DNA from: Selenomonadaceae bacterium
GTDB taxonomy: Bacteria > Bacillota > Negativicutes > Selenomonadales > Selenomonadaceae
Assembly (NCBI GenBank): GCA_017484235.1
Contig: JAFUTM010000106.1
Span: 1-7,705 of the forward strand
Direction of reading: 5' to 3'
DNA: 7,705 nucleotides
Under the pieces are notes generated by a model, which worked only from the letters and a program-made list of their open reading frames with translations, had not been told where the DNA came from and did not search any database. How positions within the stretch are numbered: the first letter of the stretch is position 1; every line of letters begins with the position of its first letter. A program made the translations under genes and the position numbers. Below are positions 1 to 6,332 of the stretch, in pieces.

Positions 1-833
1 GGCAAATCAATATTTTTAATATCATAAGGTAGCATTTGTGAACGTATTTTATAAATATCAGTTCCATTCATCATACTTTCTTTTACATATTGTTTGTCGG
101 TTAATTTGTCATTTGATTTCTGAACAATTTCATTTCCATCAACTATGGAGGTCATTTTATCAATTACTTTATCTATACCGCCCATCCAAGAAAAATGCCA
201 ACCGCCTTCAAGAACACGAGGCAATGCAGTTCTAAGATTTCTCAAATTTTGTGGGATAGTTAAATTCTTATATTTAGTAAGAATTGTTCCTTGCCACGTC
301 TCTTTGCATATCCAGTTAAAATAGTAATCGTGTCTATTTTGATTCATTGATATAGGAATGTATTCCAAAAGATCAATAGCGTGTACCATTAACCTGCACG
401 GAATAATGATACGTTTGCCACCACACGCAGCAGGTATTGGAGTATATTGCGATATCAATATGTCTTGACGATTATTTAAACGTGTCAAAATATCAGGTTT
501 GGGAAATTCATCTAAATCTGAAATAAAAACTAAATCTTCCTGCTCCGCATCGATAAGACCTTTCATTATATTGTTTCGTTGATTATTTTCAATAGACCAA
601 TCACCTATACCTTTATATGGTACCTCGTCTTCTTCCATAATATAGCGAATTTTGGGAAAAAATTTTTTAAACTCATCTTTTTTTTCGAGAAAATTAAATT
701 TTTTAGGTTTATTAGTGTGAGTTTTATTAGATTCAACGATTACAAAATAATCCACCACATTATACAATGATTCAAGTCTCAATTCCAATAATTCAAACTC
801 ATTATAAAATGTAAAACAGTCAAAAACTTTCAC
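1..833 (-). CDS. Family GT17 glycosyltransferase (N-acetylglucosaminyltransferase-like), 3' end outside window
   Basis: This is the first 277 codons of a glycosyltransferase that runs off the left edge. The N-terminus MKVFDCFTFYNEFELLELRL, then VVDYFVIVESNKTHTNKPK (about 27-45), the DxD-type metal site in FISDLDEFPKP (D106 and D108) and GGWHFSWMGG (210-219) are the signature blocks of family GT17, whose best known member is the eukaryotic beta-1,4-GlcNAc transferase MGAT3. Bacterial members are soluble and probably add sugars to surface glycans; donor and acceptor cannot be read from sequence. The start is GTG at 831-833. It is preceded by an AAGGGGGA ribosome site at a normal distance, whereas the overlapping ATG two bases upstream runs straight into TGA. 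No signal peptide or membrane segment is visible. It lies 126 bases downstream of the small secreted gene on the same strand, and I see no strong promoter of its own. Family assignment is firm; activity is inferred. Confidence 0.88.
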   Translation of the reverse strand, partial: MKVFDCFTFYNEFELLELRLESLYNVVDYFVIVESNKTHTNKPKKFNFLEKKDEFKKFFPKIRYIMEEDEVPYKGIGDWSIENNQRNNIMKGLIDAEQEDLVFISDLDEFPKPDILTRLNNRQDILISQYTPIPAACGGKRIIIPCRLMVHAIDLLEYIPISMNQNRHDYYFNWICKETWQGTILTKYKNLTIPQNLRNLRTALPRVLEGGWHFSWMGGIDKVIDKMTSIVDGNEIVQKSNDKLTDKQYVKESMMNGTDIYKIRSQMLPYDIKNIDL

Positions 834-838
834 ATGAA

Positions 839-848
839 TCCCCCTTAT
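839..848 (-). promoter_or_regulatory. Ribosome binding site deciding the GTG start of the GT17 gene
   Basis: On the minus strand an AAGGGGGA stretch lies about five bases before GTG (831-833). It decides the start: the only nearby ATG overlaps the GTG, is out of frame with the protein and is followed at once by TGA. Confidence 0.6.
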
Positions 849-853
849 TAAGA

Positions 854-868
854 GTGGATAAACTCCAC
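854..868 (-). other. Small perfect hairpin just upstream of the GT17 ribosome site
   Basis: GTGGA and TCCAC arms of five bases flank a five-base spacer. The hairpin sits about 6 bases upstream of the Shine-Dalgarno stretch of the GT17 gene. It could be a leader hairpin or a half-site operator. It is short enough to be chance, and no T-run follows on either strand, so it is not a terminator. Confidence 0.25.
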
Positions 869-901
869 ATAGCAAATGTTCAACTGCTTCATTATGAAAT
901 A

Positions 902-932
902 AGGAGCATTGACTCCAAAAGAGTGTACTCCT
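902..932 (-). terminator. Imperfect hairpin, possible weak terminator after the purC-secreted protein unit
   Basis: Outer arms AGGAG (902-906) and CTCCT (928-932) and inner arms ACTC (912-915) and GAGT (921-924) enclose a CAAAA loop, with a small asymmetric internal loop between them. On the minus strand a modestly T-rich stretch (TTATTT) follows. It lies 28 bases after the stop of the secreted-protein gene and before the GT17 gene, where a terminator would be expected. The stem is interrupted and the T-run is poor, so confidence is low. Confidence 0.3.
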
Positions 933-959
933 CTATTTCAAAATAAAATTTTACAATTA

Positions 960-1334
960 TCAATATTTTTTAACAATCTGCCACATTTCCCATTCTATAC
1001 GTGTACCACGATAATTTACTTTACCCTTGTATCCTTGAGAATTTTTAAAAGTTACATATTCTTTATCGTCTTCCCAGCGTTTTTTTTCAATCCAGAATTC
1101 ATAATCAATGTACTTGACATTGCCGGAACGCGTAATCATTTTCAATGTAACGTAATATCCTCTAATGTTAGGATGTCTTATAGTCTCCGTCATAACATAA
1201 CATTTCCAGCCGGTTGCATTTGATGTGCCAACGTAAATATCACGAGCTTCGACCTGATTTTGAAGGCCAGCAAGTATTATCACAAATCCTAAAATTGCCG
1301 CCATCAATAATTTTTTCAGCATATTAATGCACAT
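960..1334 (-). CDS. Small secreted protein of unknown function
   Basis: This encodes 124 residues from the first ATG, or 120 from the second ATG at 1320-1322 (MLKKLLMAAILG...). A clear signal peptide is visible: a KK pair, a hydrophobic run LLMAAILGFVIILAGL, and a likely signal peptidase I site after VEA, before RDIYVGTSN. The mature part is about 96 residues, rich in Tyr, Lys, Trp and Thr, with one cysteine (in GWKCYVMTETI), so no intramolecular disulfide and no lipobox. I recognise the DIYVGTS...CYVMTETI style from small exported proteins in Negativicutes genomes, but know of no assigned function. The gene begins 10 bases after the purC stop with no good Shine-Dalgarno for either start, so it is probably co-transcribed with purC and perhaps translationally coupled. 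That linkage to purine synthesis is positional only. The coding call is supported by the signal peptide and operon-like spacing; function is unknown. Confidence 0.78.
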   Translation of the reverse strand: MCINMLKKLLMAAILGFVIILAGLQNQVEARDIYVGTSNATGWKCYVMTETIRHPNIRGYYVTLKMITRSGNVKYIDYEFWIEKKRWEDDKEYVTFKNSQGYKGKVNYRGTRIEWEMWQIVKKY

Positions 1335-1344
1335 GCTTAGATTA

Positions 1345-2052
1345 TTACAGCGTCAGACGATTAAGCATTTCCTGATATGCTTCTTCTGGACTGCCGAGAT
1401 CGTGACGGAAAACGTCTTTGTCAAGTTTGCGTTTGGAATCTTTATCCCAGAAACGGCAGTTATCCGGTGAAATTTCATCGCCAAGAACGATTTTACCTTT
1501 CTCATCGCGTCCAAATTCAGTTTTGAAATCAACGAGGTCTACATTTTTCGCGTTGAGAATTTCTTTTAAAATTGCATTGATTGAAAATGCAAGATGTTCA
1601 ATCTCATTAAGTTCATTAAGAGTTGCAATGTTAAGTGCGATAGCGTGGTAACGATTAATAATCGGATCGCCTAATGCATCACTCTTATAGTAAAATTCGA
1701 CAATCGGCATACTCAGCGGTGTGCCTTCTTCTTTGCCGAAACGTGCAGCGAGGCTGCCGGCAAATACATTGCGGACAACAACTTCAAGCGGAATCATATC
1801 AATCTTTTTGACAAGCATATCGCGTTGGTCTGGATTACCGATATAATGATTTTCAATACCTCTGTCTTTGAGAAGTTTAAAGAAGTATGTACTGATTTTG
1901 TTGTTGATGATGCCCTTGTCTTTAATCGTGCCCTTTTTCTCACCATTACGAGCAGTTGCTTCATCTTTAAAGAACATAATGATCTGACCTGGATCATTTG
2001 TCTCATAAATAATCTTTGCCTTGCCCTCGTGAATGACATTACCTTTTTCCAT
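1345..2052 (-). CDS. purC: Phosphoribosylaminoimidazole-succinocarboxamide synthase (SAICAR synthetase)
   Basis: PurC joins aspartate to CAIR using ATP to give SAICAR in cytosolic de novo purine synthesis. The 235 residues match the usual length of the short bacterial form. Recognisable blocks in order are the nucleotide-binding start EGKAKIIYET (9-18), KDEATARNGEKKGTIKDKG (29-47), IPLEVVVRNVFAGSLA (87-102), VDLVDFKTEFG (171-181) and the substrate-binding block DEISPDNCRFWD (192-203), all intact. The ATG at 2050-2052 has a GAGAGGTG ribosome site seven bases upstream. The gene follows purE on the same strand after 102 bases, and that gap contains a good promoter of its own, so purC may be transcribed both from there and by read-through from purE. 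The small secreted-protein gene follows 10 bases after its stop. Nothing in the protein looks unusual. Confidence 0.97.
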   Translation of the reverse strand: MEKGNVIHEGKAKIIYETNDPGQIIMFFKDEATARNGEKKGTIKDKGIINNKISTYFFKLLKDRGIENHYIGNPDQRDMLVKKIDMIPLEVVVRNVFAGSLAARFGKEEGTPLSMPIVEFYYKSDALGDPIINRYHAIALNIATLNELNEIEHLAFSINAILKEILNAKNVDLVDFKTEFGRDEKGKIVLGDEISPDNCRFWDKDSKRKLDKDVFRHDLGSPEEAYQEMLNRLTL

Positions 2053-2098
2053 TGTGTTACACCTCTCATTAAAAACTGAAATTGACTGATTTTTTATA

Positions 2099-2127
2099 AT
2101 TTTAGCAATTTACATAAATAAAGTCAA
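2099..2127 (-). promoter_or_regulatory. Sigma-A-type promoter for purC
   Basis: On the minus strand TTGACT (2122-2127) is followed after 17 bases by TAAAAT (2099-2104). This predicts a transcript start near 2092 and a leader of about 40 bases, too short for a purine riboswitch. Spacing and both hexamers are close to consensus. I found no sequence resembling the Bacillus PurR box here. Confidence 0.6.
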
Positions 2128-2154
2128 TGCAAATTCAAACAATTTAATAATATA

Positions 2155-2658
2155 TTAATGTATTCTATTTTCAAATGCCAATTTTTTAATATTAGATGCT
2201 TTTTTATCAATTTCGTCTTTCATCTTTGAACGATAGTCCAATAATTTTTGTTTAACCGATTCATCAGAAGTGGCAATAATTTCAACGGCAAAAAGGGCAG
2301 CGTTCTTAGCTCCATTAATTGCCATTGTTGCAACCGGCACACCGCTTGGCATCTGCACCGTAGAGAGGAGTGCGTCAAAACCTTTTAGCGGTTCCGAACT
2401 AATGGGCACGCCAATAACCGGATAAGTTGTATAACTTGCAATCACTCCGGCAAGATGCGCGGCGCAGCCCGCAGCCGCAATGAAGACTTTTGCGCCCTGC
2501 TCCTCTGAGGTCTGGACAAATTCTTTAACTCGATTTGGAGTACGGTGTGCTGAGGCAACTGTTATGTCAAATTCAATATCAAAATTTTTGAAAATATCAA
2601 CTGCCGGTTTCATTACAGGCCAGTCTGAATCACTGCCCATTATGATTGCTGCTTTCAT
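2155..2658 (-). CDS. purE: N5-carboxyaminoimidazole ribonucleotide mutase (PurE class I)
   Basis: PurE class I moves the carboxyl group of N5-CAIR to C4 to form CAIR, the substrate of the PurC encoded next door. It works as a cytosolic octamer. The 167 residues fit the family. The phosphate-binding GSDSD (8-12), catalytic-histidine block SAHRTP (36-41, His38), the AAGCAAHLAGVIA block (62-74, His68), VIGVPISS (81-88) and STVQMPSGVPVATMAINGAKNAA (99-121) mark it as class I, the type that pairs with a PurK in most bacteria; no purK lies in the window. HLAG rather than the commoner HLPG is a mild variation. The ATG at 2656-2658 has a GGAGG ribosome site ten bases upstream. It lies 92 bases after the radical SAM gene on the same strand; I see no convincing promoter in that gap, so read-through is possible. 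Confidence 0.97.
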   Translation of the reverse strand: MKAAIIMGSDSDWPVMKPAVDIFKNFDIEFDITVASAHRTPNRVKEFVQTSEEQGAKVFIAAAGCAAHLAGVIASYTTYPVIGVPISSEPLKGFDALLSTVQMPSGVPVATMAINGAKNAALFAVEIIATSDESVKQKLLDYRSKMKDEIDKKASNIKKLAFENRIH

Positions 2659-2695
2659 AAATAAAAAACCTCCAAACTAATTAAAAGTGAAAAAA

Positions 2696-2734
2696 CTGTC
2701 GTTATAATTAAATACAAAAAAATCTGTCGTTATA
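2696..2734. repeat. Two direct copies of CTGTCGTTATA upstream of purE
   Basis: The 11-base word CTGTCGTTATA occurs at 2696-2706 and 2724-2734, each preceded by a run of A, with starts 28 bases apart. On the minus strand it reads TATAACGACAG toward purE. Paired sites of this kind upstream of a biosynthetic gene can be operator half-sites, and TATAAC could also serve as a -10 element, but I found no matching -35. It may equally be a small local duplication in AT-rich DNA. Confidence 0.4.
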
Positions 2735-2750
2735 TAATATATTTAAAATA

Positions 2751-4559
2751 TTATTTCGGTATCCTATAGTATTCTAATAAATGTCGCATTTTCTCGTCAT
2801 ACTGATTTAAAACCTTATCGGAAAAATCATTTACCGCAATTATATCTTCAGCCAATTTGCGTCGTTCTGGGCTTAAAGAATTAAATTCAGCTCGCCATTC
2901 CATTGTAACATTATATTTATAACGGAATCTATTAATAATTAATGACTCCGGCATCCACAATATATCAAAAAATTCATCGTGGTTATGACCAAATGCTTCT
3001 TCAAAAAACGTTTGTCCGCGTCCGATTTTGCCTTTAGTTGCATTTATAACTGCCTGCACAGCGCGAATAAATTTTCTGTTCCAGTGTTCACCAATGAAGT
3101 TGCGATTATTGAAATATTCAGGATCATTAATTGGGTGATACTTCATTGGAAATGAATAAATTTTAATATTCAATTCTTCACAAAGGTCAACATTTATTTT
3201 CAATCTTTCGTATAATTCTTCGGGCTTATCGTGAAAATTATATAAAATGTAATTGGACAGTTCTTTTATTCCATAGTCAGCTGCCATATAAATTGCTTTT
3301 AAATATATGTCGCGCTGCTCATAATGATCAAATGCAATGCGAAGTGGTCTTATGCTAGTTTCAGCTAATTTTTTCATCTTTTCTTCGGTTACAAGCCGCG
3401 CATCGACACCCTGATTAAAATCAATGTAACGCTTTTGATTCAAAGGTTTAAACTTAGAATCATAAGCAGGTCTGGCAATATCATCAAATTCCATTATATC
3501 ATTCTTGGTTGCGGTTTCAGAGTAAAGCAAGAAGCGACGCTCGCGTTCAGTATGAAATTGTTGAGCTTCCTCACCGTTTAGATTGCTTTCGATCTCATTA
3601 TATAGTTTAATGAATTTTTTTATATAAGCTCTGTCGTTTATACCTCTTAACAAATTTCTATAAGCAATTTCATATTCATTTTGCATACGAAAACTTGCAT
3701 TATTTTCAAATCCGATTTCTTTTATCTCATCAATAATTTTATCAAATTCACTTGAGGCAAATACATTGTTATCCATCAACAATAAAAATCTTTTTTTGCC
3801 AAAATTTCTGTCTATATAATCAATCTGATCTTTAATGCTGATATAACTTTTATATACAGGCTCAATTGTCGGAACTGCACAAAATGAACAGTGCCTTATG
3901 CAGCCGCGTGTCATATAACCATAATAGGCATCTTTATCTGGATATTCGTAATCAATCTCGTCTAAAATAGAATAGTCCAGCGGCAATTCATCAATAATCA
4001 CATCGTCACTTTTACCAAAGTCGTTAGGGCTGTTCAACAATCCAACGTGAGGTCTAATGCCAGTTGCTTCTTCAATTTTATCTGGCAAAATACTTGCGGC
4101 TACTCCGCCAACAAAAATTTTGCCATTAGGTTTAAGAAACATCTTAGCCTGGTTTATAGTTTCGATCGTCTTCTTCCAATAAAATGTAAACAACGTCGTA
4201 ATACAAATTATATCGAAAGTTGGAAAATCTCTCCTCATATAACGTGCACGATATGATTTAAAAATCTCTTCGTATTCAGTGCCGCGCCAATCTGGAACTT
4301 TATCCAAAACAGAGTACCTGCCGCCTTTTATAAGGGCAGTAATCTCATTAAAATACATCTTCCATTGAGGTCTATCTTTTTGAATTTTTACATAAAGTTC
4401 CTCATATAAAAGCTGTGCGGCAAAATCTTTTAAATCGCCCTTAAAAAATCGTACATCGTCTTTACATTCGTGACGATAATAAGTTGATATTTTCATTAAA
4501 CTCATTGGTGGATACTTATTTTTATAATCCGGTTCGATTAATAATACTTTTCTGTTCAT
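2751..4559 (-). CDS. Radical SAM protein with a B12-domain-like N-terminal region, substrate unknown
   Basis: This encodes 602 residues from ATG 4557-4559, which has a TAGGAGTAAT ribosome site just upstream. A longer reading frame to 4673 exists but would start upstream of the promoter. Residues 1 to about 190 resemble the Rossmann-like domain of B12-binding radical SAM enzymes (start KVLLIEPDYKNKYPPMSLMKIS, then IFVGGVAAS at 148-156), but the cobalamin DxHxxG motif is absent. The [4Fe-4S]/SAM site is clear: Cys220, Cys224 and Cys227 in RGCIRHCSFC. Later barrel blocks are LLLMDNNVFAS (259-269), FNQGVDARL (381-389) and YSFPMKYHPI (468-477). Between about 287 and 377 lies a charged insert rich in Glu and Arg that interrupts the barrel. 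The tail after 500 (GRGQTFFEEAFG, then WMPESLIINRF) is not a domain I can name. It probably catalyses a radical modification; the substrate is unknown. Its neighbour on the same strand is purE, and hisZ diverges from it. Confidence 0.85.
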   Translation of the reverse strand: MNRKVLLIEPDYKNKYPPMSLMKISTYYRHECKDDVRFFKGDLKDFAAQLLYEELYVKIQKDRPQWKMYFNEITALIKGGRYSVLDKVPDWRGTEYEEIFKSYRARYMRRDFPTFDIICITTLFTFYWKKTIETINQAKMFLKPNGKIFVGGVAASILPDKIEEATGIRPHVGLLNSPNDFGKSDDVIIDELPLDYSILDEIDYEYPDKDAYYGYMTRGCIRHCSFCAVPTIEPVYKSYISIKDQIDYIDRNFGKKRFLLLMDNNVFASSEFDKIIDEIKEIGFENNASFRMQNEYEIAYRNLLRGINDRAYIKKFIKLYNEIESNLNGEEAQQFHTERERRFLLYSETATKNDIMEFDDIARPAYDSKFKPLNQKRYIDFNQGVDARLVTEEKMKKLAETSIRPLRIAFDHYEQRDIYLKAIYMAADYGIKELSNYILYNFHDKPEELYERLKINVDLCEELNIKIYSFPMKYHPINDPEYFNNRNFIGEHWNRKFIRAVQAVINATKGKIGRGQTFFEEAFGHNHDEFFDILWMPESLIINRFRYKYNVTMEWRAEFNSLSPERRKLAEDIIAVNDFSDKVLNQYDEKMRHLLEYYRIPK

Positions 4560-4596
4560 ATTACTCCTACTATTGCAAATTTTATTTATTTTTAAT

Positions 4597-4625
4597 ATGA
4601 TACCAAATTGTGAGATCATCGTCAA
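4597..4625 (-). promoter_or_regulatory. Sigma-A-type promoter for the radical SAM gene
   Basis: On the minus strand TTGACG (4620-4625) and TATCAT (4597-4602) are separated by 17 bases. The transcript would start near 4590, about 30 bases before the ATG at 4559. This position rules out the longer reading frame starting at 4673. The -35 hexamer lies inside a 12-base palindrome (4618-4629). Confidence 0.6.
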
Positions 4626-4629
4626 CGAT
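4618..4629. promoter_or_regulatory. Palindrome over the -35 of the radical SAM promoter
   Basis: ATCGT-CA-ACGAT is a perfect inverted repeat with a two-base centre that covers the -35 of the leftward promoter and lies 28 bases upstream of the -35 of the rightward hisZ promoter. It is placed where a repressor or shared regulator could act on the divergent pair, but no known operator consensus is matched. Confidence 0.3.
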
Positions 4630-4657
4630 CTTTGAATAATTTTAAGTACATATCTCA

Positions 4658-4685
4658 TTGACATATTTACCAATTTTGCTATAAA
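4658..4685 (+). promoter_or_regulatory. Sigma-A-type promoter for hisZ
   Basis: A perfect TTGACA (4658-4663) and TATAAA (4680-4685) are separated by 16 bases, predicting a transcript start near 4692 and a leader of about 20 bases that holds little beyond the GAGGTGAT ribosome site. The leader is too short for a T-box or a his attenuator. The same transcript could continue into the superoxide reductase gene. Confidence 0.65.
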
Positions 4686-4711
4686 ATTATATTAATGAGG
4701 TGATAGATTAA

Positions 4712-5896
4712 ATGTCAAAACAAATTTTAGAAACACCATATGGAACTCAGGATTTTTTACCCAAAGATGCAGCCACTAAACGATTGATTGAGCAAAAGAT
4801 TTTAAAGCTGCTCCAATTATATGGTTATGAAGAAGTTGTAACACCGACGATTGAATATCTCGATACCTTAATGATTGGCAGCAGTTTTAGAACGCTGGAG
4901 CCGCATATGTTCAAAATGTTTGATCGATCCAATAGAACTTTGGCACTGCGACACGAGATGACAACGCCAATTGCAAGACTGACAGCGAGTCGCTTAAAAA
5001 ACTTGCCAATGCCATTGAAATTATCGTATAGTACGAATGTATTTCGTTATGAGCATACTTTGCCTGGTCGTCAATGTGAATTTTATCAGGCTGGTGTAGA
5101 GTTAATCGGCTCATCTTCGGTTGCTGCTGATGCAGAAGTCATTGCTCTTGCGATTGAAAGTCTGAAAACTGCCGGATTAACTGATTTTGAACTTTGCCTT
5201 AACAATATTGAATTTGTAATAGGTATAATGGAACAAAACAATTTGGATATTGAAACTAAGGAATTTTTAAAAACGGCGATTGAGAATCACGATTTAGTTG
5301 CACTGGAGCAAAAAATTGATGAGCTGCCGCTTACTAAAAATGCAGCTGATTTTTTGAAAAATATTCCATTTATGCACGGTGGCAAGGATATTTTAAATAA
5401 AGCGCGTACATTTACATTAAATGAAAGAAGTCGCCGCGCGCTGGATAATTTAGCTGAAATATATCAACTTCTTGAGACTTATGGAGTTGCTGATAAAGTT
5501 ACATTTGATCTTGGGCTTATTCGTGATTTCAGTTATTACACTGGAATGGTATTTGAGGCTTACGCACCTAATTTAGGGTATTCGCTTGCCGGTGGTGGAC
5601 GCTATGATCATATGTTGAAAGATTTTGGACTTGCGTGTCCGGCAACCGGCTTTGCGCTTGGCATTGAAAGGATTATGCTTGCCAGAAAACATCAGGGCAT
5701 CACCGAAAATCATATAAGTCGTGATATTTATCTTGGTTATTCACCTTCAAAGATTAATGACGCCATAACTAAAGCTAAACAGCTGCGCGACACGGGCAAA
5801 GTTGTAGACCTTGCACTGATGCCTCAAACTGAAGAAGAAGCCAGGCAATCACAACTTGATAAGGCCTGCACTGAGTTAATCTATTTATCTGATTAG
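4712..5896 (+). CDS. hisZ: ATP phosphoribosyltransferase regulatory subunit HisZ
   Basis: HisZ is a histidyl-tRNA synthetase paralog that binds the short form of HisG and is needed for the activity and histidine feedback of the first step of histidine synthesis. The 394 residues contain the class II fold: TPYGTQDFLP (8-17), RHEMTTPIARL (80-90, where HisZ has EMTTPIAR instead of the synthetase PEGT block), FRYEHTLPGRQCEFYQAGVELIG (111-133), LIRDFSYYTGMVFE (269-282) and AGGGRYDHMLKDFG (293-306). The RDFSYYTG reading, against the RGLDYYT of true synthetases, and the short divergent C-terminal region after about residue 335 instead of a full anticodon domain argue for HisZ over HisS. The ATG at 4712 has a GAGGTGAT site seven bases upstream. 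No hisG follows: the next gene is a superoxide reductase 49 bases downstream. This is unusual, since hisZ is commonly beside hisG. Confidence 0.93.
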   Translation: MSKQILETPYGTQDFLPKDAATKRLIEQKILKLLQLYGYEEVVTPTIEYLDTLMIGSSFRTLEPHMFKMFDRSNRTLALRHEMTTPIARLTASRLKNLPMPLKLSYSTNVFRYEHTLPGRQCEFYQAGVELIGSSSVAADAEVIALAIESLKTAGLTDFELCLNNIEFVIGIMEQNNLDIETKEFLKTAIENHDLVALEQKIDELPLTKNAADFLKNIPFMHGGKDILNKARTFTLNERSRRALDNLAEIYQLLETYGVADKVTFDLGLIRDFSYYTGMVFEAYAPNLGYSLAGGGRYDHMLKDFGLACPATGFALGIERIMLARKHQGITENHISRDIYLGYSPSKINDAITKAKQLRDTGKVVDLALMPQTEEEARQSQLDKACTELIYLSD

Positions 5897-5945
5897 TGCT
5901 GACATTTGTAGAATTATTTTATAAATTTAAAAGGAGATGTTAATT

Positions 5946-6329
5946 ATGTCAGGTGGAAGAATTTTTATCAGTGAAGACAAACAGACACTTATTATGTTAA
6001 TCAATCGTGGAACGGGCGAACTGTTTTGCAATGGCAAGCCCATGAATCCACTGCCAGCTAATACTACGGACGCTGCACAGGAAAAGCACGTACCAGTTGT
6101 TGAAGTTTCTAGTAATAAAGTCAGCGTTAAGGTTGGAAGTGTTGCTCACCCAATGACCGAGGCTCATCTGATTGAGTGGATTTATCTGCAAACTAAAAAG
6201 GGCGGTCAATATCGACATTTGACACCTTCAGATAAACCGGAAGCCGATTTTCTCGTTGCAGAAGGTGACACACCAATTGCAGTTTATGAGTATTGCAATT
6301 TGCACGGCCTCTGGAAAGCAGATATTTAA
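5946..6329 (+). CDS. Superoxide reductase, one-iron type with a metal-free N-terminal domain (class III)
   Basis: Superoxide reductase reduces superoxide to hydrogen peroxide without making oxygen, a typical cytosolic defence of anaerobes. In the 127-residue protein the catalytic Fe(His)4Cys centre is complete: His48 (EKHVP), His68 and His74 (AHPMTEAH), Cys117 and His120 (YCNLHGLW), with active-site Glu46 and Lys47. The N-terminal 40 residues align with the desulforedoxin domain of two-iron desulfoferrodoxins (compare ELFCNGKPMNPL with the usual ELVCCGEPM pattern), but only Cys28 of its four cysteines remains, so the rubredoxin-like centre is gone. That is the arrangement of Treponema pallidum neelaredoxin. 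The start is ATG 5946: the in-frame ATG at 5937 touches the GGAG ribosome site (5933-5936), so it cannot be used well, while 5946 is spaced nine bases from it. The electron donor, often rubredoxin, is not in the window. It probably shares the hisZ transcript. Confidence 0.94.
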   Translation: MSGGRIFISEDKQTLIMLINRGTGELFCNGKPMNPLPANTTDAAQEKHVPVVEVSSNKVSVKVGSVAHPMTEAHLIEWIYLQTKKGGQYRHLTPSDKPEADFLVAEGDTPIAVYEYCNLHGLWKADI

Positions 6330-6332
6330 TGA

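Noticed and set aside
909..1223. Plus-strand open frame of 104 codons opposite the secreted protein
   Set aside because: It is antisense to a frame with a signal peptide, has no ribosome site and a low-complexity Phe-rich composition typical of a shadow.
1794..2069. Minus-strand frame of 91 codons overlapping the purC start
   Set aside because: It is an out-of-frame reading of the well-conserved purC sequence with no family resemblance.
2053..2154. Purine riboswitch in the purC leader
   Set aside because: The predicted leader is only about 40 bases and shows no aptamer-like stems.
2734..2754. AT-only inverted repeat (ATAATAT and ATATTAT arms) after the radical SAM gene as a terminator
   Set aside because: The stem is seven A-T pairs with no GC, overlaps the stop codon, and the nearest T-run on the minus strand is about a dozen bases away.
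4560..4673. N-terminal extension of 38 codons on the radical SAM protein
   Set aside because: It would begin upstream of the leftward promoter, has no ribosome site and no family-like sequence, whereas ATG 4557-4559 has TAGGAG before it and starts the conserved KVLLIEP block.
4712..5896. Histidyl-tRNA synthetase (hisS) as the identity of the gene
   Set aside because: EMTTPIAR and RDFSYYTG replace the synthetase blocks and the anticodon-binding domain is reduced, which fits HisZ.
5937..5945. Earlier ATG giving MLIM at the start of the superoxide reductase
   Set aside because: This ATG directly abuts the GGAG ribosome site; ATG 5946 has normal spacing.
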